A stretch of 64,000 bases of DNA from Ficedula albicollis (GCF_000247815.1 NC_021678.1:8328874-8392873), one strand, 5' to 3'; shown: positions 37,961 through 50,754, numbered from the stretch's first letter. The notes: generated by a model not told the origin, from the sequence alone. Numbers and translations: made by a program.

Positions 37961-40900
37961 AACACCCCAAGCTTATTAGACTTCAAAGAAAGGGTTTGAC
38001 AAGACCCCTGTTGGCAAAGACTGGTGAGCAATAATGAGGTGAGCCTTCCCCCTGCTCCAGCCAGAACAGCAAGAGAGAGTCACAGAAATGCCCCAGTCAG
38101 CAGATACAGCACCCACCTTCAGTCTCTGAGGGGACAGCTCATTCAGTCCATCAGGAGGTACTTCCCTGCCAGCTGGCCAGATCTCTCAGAGACACCAAAT
38201 GCAGAAGCAATCACTTGCCATTCCCAGCAAAAAAGGGGTGCTGAGCATAAGTAACCATTACTGCTGAAAGAGCAACCGTGGAAAAGTTGCCAAAATTCAT
38301 CTCTACCTTCTCCCAGCTTCTGCCAGAAGCCTCTTCTAGGCTTAATTCCTTCTTGTCTTGTACTGAAATTGCCTTAAAAATTACCTTGTTACATTGCTAC
38401 GCTTTCAGAACTGCAGAAGGGAATTGAGAACACTGCAGCACAGCTCTGCATGCTCTGGAAAGCTCTCACCAATTCCTCATGACAGTAAAAACTCGCCTCC
38501 TAAGTTTTAGATGCCATCCTGGTATTTTTCTGTGCCTGCAGACCTTGCTCCTTAAGTTCTCCTTTCTTATGCTCTGCTTCTCTCCATAGGGACTATCCAG
38601 AGTGAAGAATCGAGTACCAAGGACTTCCCAGTCTTTGACAGCCACTAGAATTCAGTGGTAGTGAAATCTTACCTTTTCCTTTTTGATAATCCTAAGGCTA
38701 AATGGAGCCAGGAATTGGGGTCTGCCTTACACAATAGCTAAAGGAGAGCAGAGTCCAACATTTGCCTTTAAGAGTCACTGGAGCAAACTACATTAGTGCT
38801 CCCAAATCTTCCATAAGCTTTTTCCCTGGACTGAAAACTCAAAGTTGGCTGCTAAAAATGCATGAGCAATGGCAAAGCAACAAGTCTAACACTAAATCAG
38901 CGTGTAAAATGAAACTATTTTCTTCACATCACATTAGGAAGCATTTGCATATGTGGAAATTACTCAGCAAGCAGCATTAGTACTGAGCTCATGTCTGGCC
39001 TGTCGTAAAAGTGACCTGGCTTGACAAACCCACACCTCACCACAGCCCCCCAGCACACTCCTTTTCTCAAAAAACAGAGTGTATTTGTTTGCAGCTTAAG
39101 AAAAGGCATGCAAATCTTCAAATACTCTTTCCAATTCCTCCCCCAAATTGAGTTAACAGGTTTCTGCAATATAGGAGATAGGGCTCTAGTTACTAGCAAG
39201 ATAATGATTCCCTAAACACTTAAGAATTACAGCTTTTTCTCACTTCATACAACTGTTTCCTGTTTAGGCTGCATTGTACACAACTCTCCCAAGCCCACTA
39301 CCAGCTGCCCAGCATGCCATAGTGGGGCACCATTTCATCCTTTGAGCTCTGCTGCATCAAAGGGAGCAAAGCATTCAGTAGGGCTCACAAACGGCATGGC
39401 TCACAATAAAGAAAAGTAGGCTATCTTTACCATAAATTTCAGGCACCACTGAGATAACAAGGACACACTGAGCAGGGCAAAGAGCACATTAGTAGGTTGG
39501 AAGTTTCATTTTCCTGTTCAAGTGTAGGAGCTCTGTTGTTACTGCTGCTGGTTTGCAAGTTCTCTTTTAGAGACAGTTTAACAGTAAATGTGAACAGCTT
39601 TTATTTGCTAGAGTTGCTACTAAAAGGATTTTCATTAAAAGATTTCTTTCCTTGTAAAATGAAAAATCACTTAGGTACTATTTCTCAGAACACATTGATC
39701 CAGCAAAGCACAGGTCCTAAATAGACCAGAGCTGCAGAATCCTAACATCTTTTCAGAACATAAGCCTCTAATATTTGAGCAGAAAATCGCCTTTAGTGAT
39801 ATGTCTTTCTTACAGTATTTACACCTAAAATCAGGGTCTAACAGCCACTGTTGTCAGAAGAAAAATTCTTTCCAATATTAACACTGCCACAAGGCTCCAG
39901 GGTCTTTTTAAGGTGGAAATTATCAATGGAGAATGAGACTAACGTGTAAATATATGCAACCTCTAAAGAAATTGATAAAGTAATCAGTAATTACTGACCA
40001 CAAGCCAATTTCTTTAAATACCACCCATTTAACCAGTTTTCAAGGAGATTTAATGACACACTAGAAGAGTTAATAGTGAGAATTTTTTCACCTTGAACTG
40101 CCTAAGAAGCCAGAAGACAATAATAGCGTCAAACCATTAATAATGTGATATTCAAAAGCACTACAGCCCAACTGTTTTCAATCCTTGCTTTCAGAAGTAA
40201 CCAAGTCATTATCAGGCTCATGCAAAGTTTCCAGCAAAGTATCTACAATATAATATAACACAAAACATGTCTCCATCCAAAGCAGTGCAACATTACTGAC
40301 TTAGGTGCTTGAACCTACTCCACAAAGCAAATATCTAACAAGTGAGTACACACACACACCCCACTCACATATGCCATTTTTAAAAGCCAAGTTTGATCAT
40401 TCAGTATTCAACCCTTTGTGTTCTGAACACACATTCCTGTTTTAAACTTTATTTGTGCCAAACCAACAGGGTTTAAACCCCGCCAGTATGCTGTCATTTC
40501 TCTTATATAAAGATTTGGGTGGCTTGATGTTGCTAATGCAGACTGAACAGCCTTTCAGTGCCATATTCTGAGCACTGAGTTGGCAGAGTGAACTGTAAGC
40601 CAAGTCTGCAAGTACCATTACCTAAAAAACTGTACATGTTATACATTTATTTTTCAAGCCAGTTGCCTTTTACCCACAGTTCTTCAAGTTTAGGAACCCA
40701 GCAGCACCAGTAGTGTGAGTACAGAATGTATTAAGCACTTAATCAACATCAGCTCAGAGGAGTCAGAGGCCTGGCTGAACTAGAAGGGAATCATATGTGG
40801 AAATCCTCAAAAAAACCTGCACTTAAAGTACTCCTGCTGGTGCACTACACAGCATGGGGAAGTTGCACAGCTTAGAAGTGCTGCCTTTCAGGTAAGCACT

Positions 40901-41711
40901 TATAAAGTCTCTTTTGCTTACCTCTAGAGACTTTTCAAGAGAAATTAAGGACTCTAGGACTCTTAAAAATGTGTAGAGGGAGTTGATCATTATGTACTAG
41001 CCAACACTGCCTCTTTCAATAAAATGATACCATTAGCCACAGCTTTAGGTATTGCTAACCCTCTAATAGCTACTGGGACTTGTCATGATCAGTGCAATGC
41101 TACTACTTAGCTTTTCATTTTGGACAGAGCTTTAGGACACTTTGGGGACCTCTAGGTTAGCACCTGTAAACTAGAAAGGGAAAATGCTGGCTGGTAGCTG
41201 TGATACCTGCACTCCTTACTCCTGCTGTGATCCCCTGCCCTCAATGCTGCATTCCATGGGGCAGTTCACTTTCCTCTGCTGCCCAGCACACAGGTAACAC
41301 TGGCACCTGTGTTGTTCACACCTAGAAGTAAACAAACTGACATTTCTTCAGAGACTTCTGAGCAAGTCCTGGGAACATGGCAGAATTCACCCGCGGTTCA
41401 TGGTAAGACACAATTAATATACCAGGAAAGACATGGTCTTGTGTAATTTGCTCTGCCAGACTATCCTGGAGCTGGAGTTTAAATAACTGATTCACCAAAA
41501 AATAATCTCAATCCACATACTTCTCACAAAAACAAGGTGTTTATGGAATTCACTCTTTTGATAAAAGCCTGATTAGATATGACATTCAGGAAGGCAATCT
41601 TCAAGGACGTTCTCTATGATAGCTTGGAAAAGAAGTTGTTTCAACCTTTTCCTTTGCTAGCATGAACTTTTAATGAAAGTAAATCAAATTTGCCTCAGAC
41701 ATCTAAGTATC

Positions 41712-41899
41712 TGAACTGCCAATGATAGTCTCAAAACGTTCAGTTCCTCAACCAGTATTCTTAAAAAGAGGAAGCTGTTTTCCCAGTTTATCATTGCTAA
41801 CCTGATGAACTGCCAATGATAGTCTCAAAACTATTCAGTTCCTCAACCAGTATTCTTAAAAAGAGGAAGCTGTTTTCCCAGTTTATCATTGCTAACCTG
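41712..41899. repeat. Tandem duplication, 94-bp unit
   Basis: Copies at 41712-41805 and 41806-41899 begin tgaactgccaatgatagt and end cattgctaacctg. They differ only by a base change plus a one-base indel (aaaacgttcag against aaaactattcag). The next duplication begins four bases later. Confidence 0.95.
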
Positions 41900-41903
41900 T
41901 ACA

Positions 41904-42031
41904 CTACTGCCAAAACTGTCCTGGGAGAACTAGGTTTACTCTGTCTTTATACTCATCAGCTGCATATACTCTACTGCCAAAACTGTCCTGGGAGAACTAG
42001 TTTACTCTGTCTTTATACTCATCAGCTGCAT
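41904..42031. repeat. Tandem duplication, 67-bp unit
   Basis: Copies at 41904-41970 and 41971-42031 begin ctactgccaaaactgtcc and end catcagctgcat. A one-base deletion (actaggttt/actagttt) is the main difference. The first copy also carries a short tail (atact) before the junction. It sits almost back-to-back with the preceding 94-bp duplication. Confidence 0.95.
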
Positions 42032-43565
42032 TTCCAAGCCCTCTTTAGCTGCTCTGTTAGGTTTGCACAGCCATAGACAGCATCAACTTCTTTCTTCACC
42101 AGCAGCCTGTGCTCCTTGCCTGCTTGGGGATTTGATCACTGGTCTGCAGCCAACTATGACTCTTAACAAGGCAAAGAGGGTTTGGATTTAGGCTGCTACA
42201 TACCAGCAGTTGTGACCAGATTCTGTATCAAATACCTCATTAAAAGCAAACAATACAACAACACGCCCAGAAGATTTGCCCTGTGCTTAAATCAGGCCAG
42301 GCAGACTAACCCCAAGTGTGTAATCCCCCAAGTGTGGGATTAGGGTCACTATCAATTCTGTAAACTACTGTCTTCTAAAATCAGAGACTTAAGTTTACCA
42401 TACTGTTTTTCCCCCAGAAGACCTGTAAAACCTTAGATGTCAAATACAGTTTTAGTGTAAGTGCTGTAAAAGTCACTTGTGTCAGTATAGTGACATTGCA
42501 ATACAAAGTCAACAAAATACTTGCCAGCATGTTTTTAAACTTCTCATCTTTGTTTTGCCAGAAGTTCCCTGACTCCACACAGAAAACAACATGACAGTCA
42601 GATCAGACACATCCACAACATTCATAATAAAGGCACCTTCCAGCTACTTTACATTGATATAATACTCCTGAAATGGTGTAGTAAGTGACCTTCTCAGTTA
42701 CCTTTCAGATCTGATTTTGTACATGCAGCTGCTCTAGTCCCTCAAAGGTGTTTTTTCCGCTGTGTTTGTCCTTTGTGGTTTTGCACAGCTGCATCACATG
42801 GAACAGATACTGTGATCTGCATCTGTGCTCTGCTAGATATGAGACAAGAGGCACTACAATTCTATTAAACTGATCTTTTATCTACAAGTTTCCAAACACA
42901 CGGTGCTAGAAGATTGCATTTAAATTCAGCACTTAATTCCCTTAAGTCAGCGATTACATTCTTTAAGGTGTGAATGAGGTGTTAACTCCATTGCTGAATT
43001 GTTCCGTATGATAGAAATATATTTTTTGAAGTAACTGAATTTCATAATGGGCTAATTCTTGGGGACTAAGAATTCAGTTAACCTGAAATATGTTCGAATT
43101 ACTAGATTTCAAAGCAGCTACACCTAAAAGCAAGCATGACACACAAACCAAAAGAAAAGTATACTGTCAAGGTATTTTACTAAATAAAAGCTGTAAATTA
43201 TAGATTAAGAAACTACCTTAAGACTCTACAGAAACAAGTATGCAACCAAAAAGTGAACCCATATCTTTAGGATACAGATTTGTTTTCAAGCTGAAAAATA
43301 ATTAATATTGAAGAATAATTATTTTCTTTGTTTCAAACCAGGCATGATTCAGGCTGACTTCAAAGCCTGAATTGTTTTTTTTTCCCCTTGGATGATTACT
43401 CTTATTAATATTTCCCCATTGCTTTTGTTGAATTTGTTCTATACTGAATTCACCCCTGAAAAACAAGTTTAATTATTTTGTGCTCGCTTTAACCAAGTTG
43501 AAAAATTATTTCATAAGTTTAATGTAACATATTCACACATGCCTTTACTGGGTGGCTACACATGA
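42032..43565. other. Unique non-coding DNA
   Basis: No gene or repeat family recognised. Two nearby words ccaagtgtg around 42310-42340 form a trivial short repeat. Confidence 0.55.
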
Positions 43566-43896
43566 AGAAAAAGCACCCAGGTCTCAGGAGAAGCTGCAGC
43601 AGGTAAGCTGCTGTAGCCACAGAGGCAGGGAGAAGGCTGTCACCTCAACACAAAAATCAGCAACAATCTCACAGGGATAAAAAGAATTTCTCTCGTGCTT
43701 TACAGAAAAAGCACCCAGGTCTCAGGAGAACCTGCAGCAGGTAAGCTGATGTAGCCACAGAGGCAGGGAGAAGGCTGTCACCTCAACACAAAAATCAGCA
43801 AGAAAAAGCACCCAGGTCTCAGGAGAAGCTGCAGCAGGTAAGCTGCTGTAGCCACAGAGGCAGGGAGAAGGCTGTCACCTCAACACAAAAATCAGC
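43566..43896. repeat. Tandem triplication, copies of 138, 97 and about 97+ bp
   Basis: Copies start at 43566, 43704 and 43801 with agaaaaagcacccaggtctc. Copy 1 carries an extra 41-bp tail (acaatctcacaggg onward). Copy 2 lacks it. Copy 3 continues into it and on into the next duplication. Copies 1 and 3 agree at the two sites where copy 2 differs (gaagctg/gaacctg, ctgctgtag/ctgatgtag). Every copy includes gcagcaggtaagctg, a strong 5' splice-site match, so the array holds three cryptic donors. Confidence 0.95.
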
Positions 43897-44029
43897 AACA
43901 ATCTCACAGGGATAAAAAGAATTTCTCTCGTGCTTTAAAACCCACTTCACGTGACAATGGTTTAACAATCTCACAGGGGTAAAAAGAATTTCTCTCATGC
44001 TTTAAAACCCACTTCACGTGACAATGGTT
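43897..44029. repeat. Tandem duplication, 67-bp unit
   Basis: Copies at 43897-43963 and 43964-44029 begin aacaatctcacaggg and end cacgtgacaatggtt. Two substitutions separate them (agggata/aggggta, ctcgtgc/ctcatgc). The unit begins exactly where the shared core of the preceding triplication ends. Part of it also appears as the tail of copy 1 of that array. Confidence 0.95.
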
Positions 44030-44166
44030 AAACCTTACAGTTCCAAGGGTTCATGTCTTACACTCACCTGCCTTTTACTAAAGTTAAGCTTATGCAATAA
44101 ACCTTACAGTTCCAAGGGTTCGTGCCTTACACTCACCTGCCTTTTACTAAAGTTAAGCTTATGCAA
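44029..44166. repeat. Tandem duplication, 69-bp unit
   Basis: Copies at 44029-44097 and 44098-44166 begin taaaccttacagttccaag and end taagcttatgcaa. Two substitutions separate them (tcatgtctt against tcgtgcctt). It is the third of three duplications laid end to end from 43566. Confidence 0.95.
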
Positions 44167-46244
44167 GACTTGGCATATGTCTTGAAGGAAAGGCCGTCCT
44201 GTGGCACACCTTGATGCTGAGCATAAAACTCTCCAGTTAAAATTTCTGAATATTAAAATTAAAAATAAATTTACTTTCCACCTTCCAGATGTTTATATTC
44301 AGCTACATAGCCTGGTTTTCACTGTCATTATTTCTAACCTATCTGTACAAGTACAGCTTTCTTGCAGTTCCTGCATAAGAATTTCTGAATAAAGAAAGAA
44401 GTTGACAGTGATGTTTTAGATCATGAAAATATTGAAATTGACATCCAGCTACATTTTTCAAAACAGATCTGTAGCTGTACCAATGCAAATCACTTATGAA
44501 CCCAATTGGTCTATTATCATATTCATGCAAGTTATTTGTTTTATAGACTTGAAATCCCTCTGTGGTGGATTTTATTATTTGTTCGTTGTTACATTAGCAC
44601 TGTTCTGCCCTTGGAAATACCCATGGCATTAGTTGCTGAATCTTTTTCATGTTATCTATTTCAACAAGAAAATACATTGTTTTTCCTGTACCTCTTGAAA
44701 ATAGCAGTAATATATTACAGGAAAATGATTTATACAAAACAAGGTGAAGGGGAGAAGGAAAAACTGAACATTCAGAATAAGAGGTTTGAATAAATGACTG
44801 AACTTCATGGTTTTAATAAGCATATAATGGAAGGCAGAATTCAGATTTAGATCTAGATTTAGAATGAGTTTCAACTAGCAACAAAGGGGTGTTGTGTTCT
44901 GCCATGAAATTTACCTCTCCCATAATTTAAACCAAGATACATTTCAGTGGTTTTGTAGTGAATAGCTGATAGAGAACAGGCACATAGATCACCTTGATGG
45001 AGATATGTGATTTTGGTCCAGCAGTAAGCAACAAAACTTGAGACACAAAGAATCCTATTATTTTCATGTAAATATGCTACAAGCTCTCAAACAAAATACT
45101 ATTCTTAAAAATTTAGAGCAGCTCCTTATGATAATAAAGGATGTTACAATAAAGGGCTGTTAATCTGAAAGCATCACATGAAGCTCCCTTAAGGCAGTCA
45201 ATGGTCAATGGCAAACCCATCTCCATTTTTTAAATTTAGTAAAGATCCTAATAATTATAGAGAAAAAGGTTGTAGCTATTTTTCTACAATCTTCCCTTTA
45301 AGAATCTACTAGAAATCTTCACATCACGCAGATGATTTAAACACTTCAGTAAGCATTTTCTAGAAACCTTCAACCATGCAAAAAGATTACTGAATTCAGC
45401 TAAATACATGGGGTTTTGTTTTCATGTACAGTTGGTTTTTTTTTAAGCATGATGAAGTCCAGCACTAAAGAAGTGATTCATTTCAGAGTTCCCTGGTACC
45501 TACTCTCAAGAGCACAGACTCCTCTAAGGTTAATTTAAAGCACAGAAGCAAACAACAGTCACCTCTATTAAATTCATGTTGTTAATCAAAAGACAGATTT
45601 GACCCCACGAAATCTCATGGCCACCCTAAACAGAAGGCAGATCAATTTGCCTCTTTGAACTGTGAAAGAAAGAGATTATGGGCAAAATCCAATCCTCTCA
45701 AGTTATCCTTTAGGGCAAATTCCAGCCAATTCCAGAGAGTGACCCAGTGGCTGAGGCCGGAAGTCCACCCACACACAAACTCAAGAGGATCAGCAACTGC
45801 AGATTGCTCAGGACCATTAGAATAGAAAATCTGTGAGAATCACTCCTCAGGAAAATGGACCTCAAGTTTTTAGGGAAAAATTGTAGAGACGTTTCAGAGG
45901 AAATTCTGTACTGTGTTGCTGCTTTCATTACCACTAAATTCTTAGACTCCTCTTGTTAGATACTCTACAAAACAAACACAACATTTTTATTTAAAAGTAC
46001 ATTTCTCAGTAGCTGTTCGCTTACACAGATTGCTACACAAATAAAATCCAGAGAGATTCGGTTTTCTTAATCATTTAACAATTCCATTCTCAAAGCACAC
46101 CAGACCTGCTAATCCTTATGTACTTCATGTTTTACCCTGTGCAGAGGTCAGAGTCAGCTGAAACACTGTGCACTATTTCCCCTCTAGGAGGAACCATGGA
46201 AAGGATGGTGGTGATACTGGAAATTCAAGTAGATGAAAATCTCC
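44167..46244. other. Unique non-coding DNA
   Basis: AT-rich. The small frames (up to 95 codons at 44506-44793) show no domain. No repeat family recognised. Confidence 0.55.
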
Positions 46245-46604
46245 CTCAGTTATCAGAGACAGGACTATATCCAACAATTTTATCCATGTTCCCAACTATC
46301 CAAATGATGTTATATACAATCAAATGTCCAATTAAACATACTAAAACAAAACATTTAAGATGAAACGGGAAAAAAATTGTGAAGCTGCTTTCTCAGTTAT
46401 CACAGACAGGACTGTATCCAACGATTTTATCCATGTTCCCAACTATCCAAATGATCCTCAGTTATCAGAGACAGGACTATATCCAACAATTTTATCCATG
46501 TTCCCAACTATCCAAATGATGTTATATACAATCAAATGTCCAATTAAACATACTAAAACAAAACATTTAAGATGAAACGGGAAAAAAAATTGTGAAGCTG
46601 CTTA
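46245..46604. repeat. Tandem triplication, copies of 147, 65 and 148 bp
   Basis: Copy 1 is 46245-46391, copy 2 is 46392-46456 (truncated, stopping at ccaaatgat) and copy 3 is 46457-46604. Copies 1 and 3 are identical except for one extra A in an A run. Copy 2 has three private changes in its 65 bases (cagag/cacag, actatat/actgtat, caacaat/caacgat). This middle-copy pattern recurs at 2554 and 43566. The two similar small frames here arise from the duplication. Confidence 0.96.
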
Positions 46605-48164
46605 CTGCTATTTGGTGACTTCTAACATGCAGAACTCTGGTTGGGCAATAGTTAATTATTGGAAATATAGCTCACTATTCCTAGCAGGCAATAACAAATT
46701 GATTTATTTTAATAATCAGGTCTCCCAAATCAATTAAATTTAAAAATTAGAAATCCATTCACATTTTAAAAGAAAAGCAACTAGAATATGCAAGCCAAAT
46801 AAGGAATGAGAGACATGAAAAAAAAAAGTCAACTGCATAAATACAAGCTGCAATTGAAGGTTCACATGCTTAGCTCAAAAGGGTCACATGGCTATTTATT
46901 AGTCTAGAAGTGGCTTGAGAAGCAGCAAACCATATGTCAGGGGACATGAGTCAGTAGAAGAGTAATTGTCTGTTGAGAGTAAGAATGATGGAGACATTAT
47001 ATCCATGACTTCTCCAATACAGATTAAATGAGATAGATACTATGAACAAGAAATTGTACTTTCTGTAGCCTAAAATTCACTTACATACTTTGCTGTTATA
47101 CTGACCAAGACCATATTACCATGGTTTAATCTAACCTGGATCATAAATCTTCATCTTTGGCAGAATTTAAAACTGAAGATTAGACTTAATATGCATATCC
47201 TTAGCTAGGATACAAGGAGATTTTTTCAAGGACATTTCTCAGAATGAATCATCATCAGAGGAGAGAAGCTCTTTTCACTTATTGCACTAGTAAAGATATT
47301 TGGAATTTAAACATACTGTCATTCAGAAGATAATTGTCAGATAACGTATCGAGATAGTGCTTATCACCGTTCTAAGTAACATGGTTTGAGCTAATCAAAT
47401 CTGTGCATGTACATTTTATACCCTGCTGAATCGAATTTTAACTAATTTCAAAGCATGTTGAGTGGCTCTACCTTCTTATTTGCAGAGATGTTCCACATCC
47501 AGTTCAAGAACATATTTAAGTTTCTACTTTTCAGAGGGATGGTAGTGCTGAAAACTGCAAGTTTGCTTCCTTGGGGAACAGTCTGAATTTGTTTCATAAT
47601 GTTCATCTCATTGATTCAATTCAACATTGAAACCGTACATCTATACATGGCTCCTGTATGATACTCACAGAAACTGCACTGAACTCTTTTGTATCTCCTA
47701 ACCCAGACCACACATACATTTCAATAATTACAGAGTACAGTTAGAAGAATACAACTTTAAATACATGTTTTATGTCAACAAGTTACTTTCATAGCACAGG
47801 TCCCATGTTACTGCTGTCATACCTGATTTCAAAATATCACGACAGGCTCCTCTGTTGCTCCTATTATTGTTTCCAGGGTAACCTACATTCTCCTCAAGAC
47901 CATACAGAGCAGCTACTGTCATGAGAGACCTCATGCCTGTACCTCAACAGATGAACATTTAATGTACTAAAGACTAGCTCCAATTCACAGTTTGTGGGAT
48001 TTTTTGTTTAAAAAAAAAAAATCCCAAAACTTAAACACAACAAAAACTGCCAGCCTCTACAACCTGTAGGATTCGTGTCAGAATTTCACATGAAAAGTCA
48101 AGAATTATCTCTTCTGCCCTTACCATCTTTTTTCCACTTCCCCCCTTCCTCAGCTTCCCCTCAT

Positions 48165-48165
<1 letters not shown>

Positions 48166-48214
<49 letters not shown>

Positions 48215-48222
48215 AAAAAAAG
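48166..48222. repeat. Long A tract, A47 G A8
   Basis: A pure run of 47 A residues (48166-48212) is followed by G and eight A. It is preceded by a pyrimidine-rich stretch (48110-48160). It could be the tail of an old retroposed transcript, but I recognise no gene or element body upstream and no target-site duplication. The lysine-rich frame across it is an artefact of the tract. Confidence 0.9.
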
Positions 48223-48441
48223 TGCATGTTTACCTTGGTCAAATATCTGGATGCTACTCCTCGCCAGGAGAGGAGGATGTGGGTTTCAATGCAAATAAAT
48301 GAAGATAAAAAATCAATTTATAAGCTTGCACTTATCTGTGCCTCACCTCAGTTAGTTGCTGTGAGCATAGACAACACATACATCAGAAGTCTGGTCCTAA
48401 ATGGTTCATGGTCTGGTTAACACAAGCAACAGCTCTCACGG

Positions 48442-48471
48442 AAAAAAAAAAAAAAAAAAAAGAAAAAAAAG
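48442..48471. repeat. A tract, A20 G A8 G
   Basis: A second tract of the same A(n)-G-A8-G layout lies about 230 bases after the first. Upstream flanks differ, so this is not simply a duplicated block. Confidence 0.9.
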
Positions 48472-50754
48472 AAAACAAACACCTTCAAGTCAGAGATCAC
48501 TTAGTTGTCAGCTCTTTGAAACACCAAGCTGCATTAGCCACTACAGAAAACAAACCCATTTGATCTCCCAACAAACAAGATGAAACTGAGCTCAGCCAGA
48601 AGCACAAAGACTTCATACATCATTGTTCAACCCAAATGCACTACTTTGCAAGACCATGTTCAAGGCATGGCCACATCAGTAGATCTTTTCAGATTGCTCA
48701 AGCTGAGCATATTTTGGGAAGCCACTTTATCTCACAGCTAGGAGTAGCATGAAAAGCTAGCAAATTCCCCACAGAAGAATGGGGTTAAAAACAGAATATG
48801 CCAATGAAACAGCATTTCTAGGCAATAAAACAAAGGAGAAGCAGGCCACTTCCCCCATAAGCAGCAACAGATTTTGTAAAATACTTCAGGGCTCTCCAAA
48901 ACACTCCTGAAGCAAACATTAAGTCACTGTGCATGAGAAGAGTTCAGAGAAAGGATCATCAGCAACTCAGAAAGTGAATGAAGATGCTGAAAGCTCCTAG
49001 TCTGCAGCTACTCCTCTGCTCATTGCTCACCCAAGTTACACAGCCAGCAGGGTAGCAAATCCTCCAAACCAAATTAGAACATTTGCTTTGCACAATACCA
49101 CAGGGAAAAAGAAAAAAAATAGATTAAATACAACACCACTGATCTACTGAGAGTAAGGCAATGCCCAACTGCTGCTGATGGAGTACAAGGAACAGCCAAG
49201 GCAGGCAGTTTTGCTCCATTTCAAATAGCTGCTTATTAAACACAAATCTAATGTCTTTCCAGAAATTGCTTTAGCTTTGTAGAAAAAGCTTGCTTTTTTC
49301 CTGAGGTCTGGCTTTCCATGATAGCTGTAGCACTAAGATAGCCTTTATTAAACTGTTTTGCACTATTCTTTCATTTGCAAGAAACCAGCAGGCACGAACT
49401 CCTAGAAATCACAAATCACTTCTGCAAGAATTAGGATCCTATATGGCGAGTTCTTTGGCTTATCATCCAAATGCAGTGTGCTAACATGTAGGTATATATT
49501 CTTATATTTAAAACTATAGCCAAGGCTAGACATAGTTAGAAGACAAAAAAGAACAAATCTGTTGGTAATTATTTAGCAGAGGCTTAGTTACTATGGTGAT
49601 GAGTTTTCTATAAGTACCATAGTCAGAGAACAGCACCAAACATTTTTGACACTGTATCCTTATTTTTCCATTATGTTTAGAAATATGTTTGTCCTGCCCT
49701 AATGTTTTTATAACTGACCAAAGTATAAAAAGCACTTTAAGAGACAGATTTGACAGGTGGTAAATGCTGAGTGGAAAGGGGTTGTAAAGAAAAAAGATTT
49801 TTGATTATTTGAATGTTTTAACAAGTGAATATTAAGCAAATACACTACTGAATTAAGCATCAACACTGATCAATTTATTACAAGAAAATATCAACTGAAA
49901 TGAAACATAGGAAAGAGAGTAGATTTTAATATTGACTAAAATGAGCACTCATGGTCTTTACAATCATATGCTCTAAATTTTATTACCAATACTTATTATG
50001 ACATGTTATGACAACTGTGGCTTTAAGCTCAAGTCCAATAGGCAGGCCTGCACTGAGGAGGAGTTTTGGACTAGATTAGTGCTCAAAATCTTTAAAGGTT
50101 AGGGAAATTTAGAATTTTATTTGCAACTGGTGGTTTGAAAGACATATGTGACACCATGGGGAGATATTTCCAGCTGCCCAAAGGTGGCAGCATCAGCTCT
50201 GAACAGTTCTCCTGTCAGTCATAACCACTTTGCCATTTCAAAGTCAACAAAGTGCTTTGAGCTGGGTTTTCCTAAAGTTTTGGGTGGGATAGAGATATCT
50301 GACTGCCGGTTGTGCAGGCAAACTCCCTTCCTAAAAAAAAGCAAGCTAGAGCCTGGAAGTAACACTTCTCACCTGCCAACCTATCCCTCAACATTTCAAT
50401 GATGCTACCTGTGCAACTTCATCTTCAGAAGTCCTTGACCTTGGCGTTCAAATTCAGACATGGCCAGGTAAGTTAAGTCTGGGGGCTTGGGGGTGGGGTT
50501 TTCTTTGTTTTTTGATGATATTACCTTCATCACTTGCAAACTTTCTTTCCACATAGGATGACAATGGATAGGGCTATCTGTCAAGCTAGAAGTGCATTAA
50601 TTCAGATAAACAAAAACTCAACACAGTACTTGTCCACTAGACCATATTGCAACTGTATTTTGTGAGAGGATTAGCTGTTCTTTACTCATGCTTCCTAGAA
50701 AAATAAATAAAATAATTAGAAGCAGGGAAAGCTGTTTGCAGAGAGCACAGAGGT

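Larger units (their letters stand above)
32401..41711. other. Long unique non-coding stretch
   Basis: About 9.3 kb with no tandem duplication of 50 bp or more visible. It holds a short tcat/agtcattcat run (32861-32911), the GC-richer patch at 33520-33860, and a 146-codon minus frame at 37520-37960. Other frames are under 105 codons and unremarkable. A short CA run occurs near 40350-40361. Confidence 0.5.

Noticed and set aside
48075..48302. Frame encoding a long lysine run
   Set aside because: Lysines come from the A47 tract; not a plausible protein.
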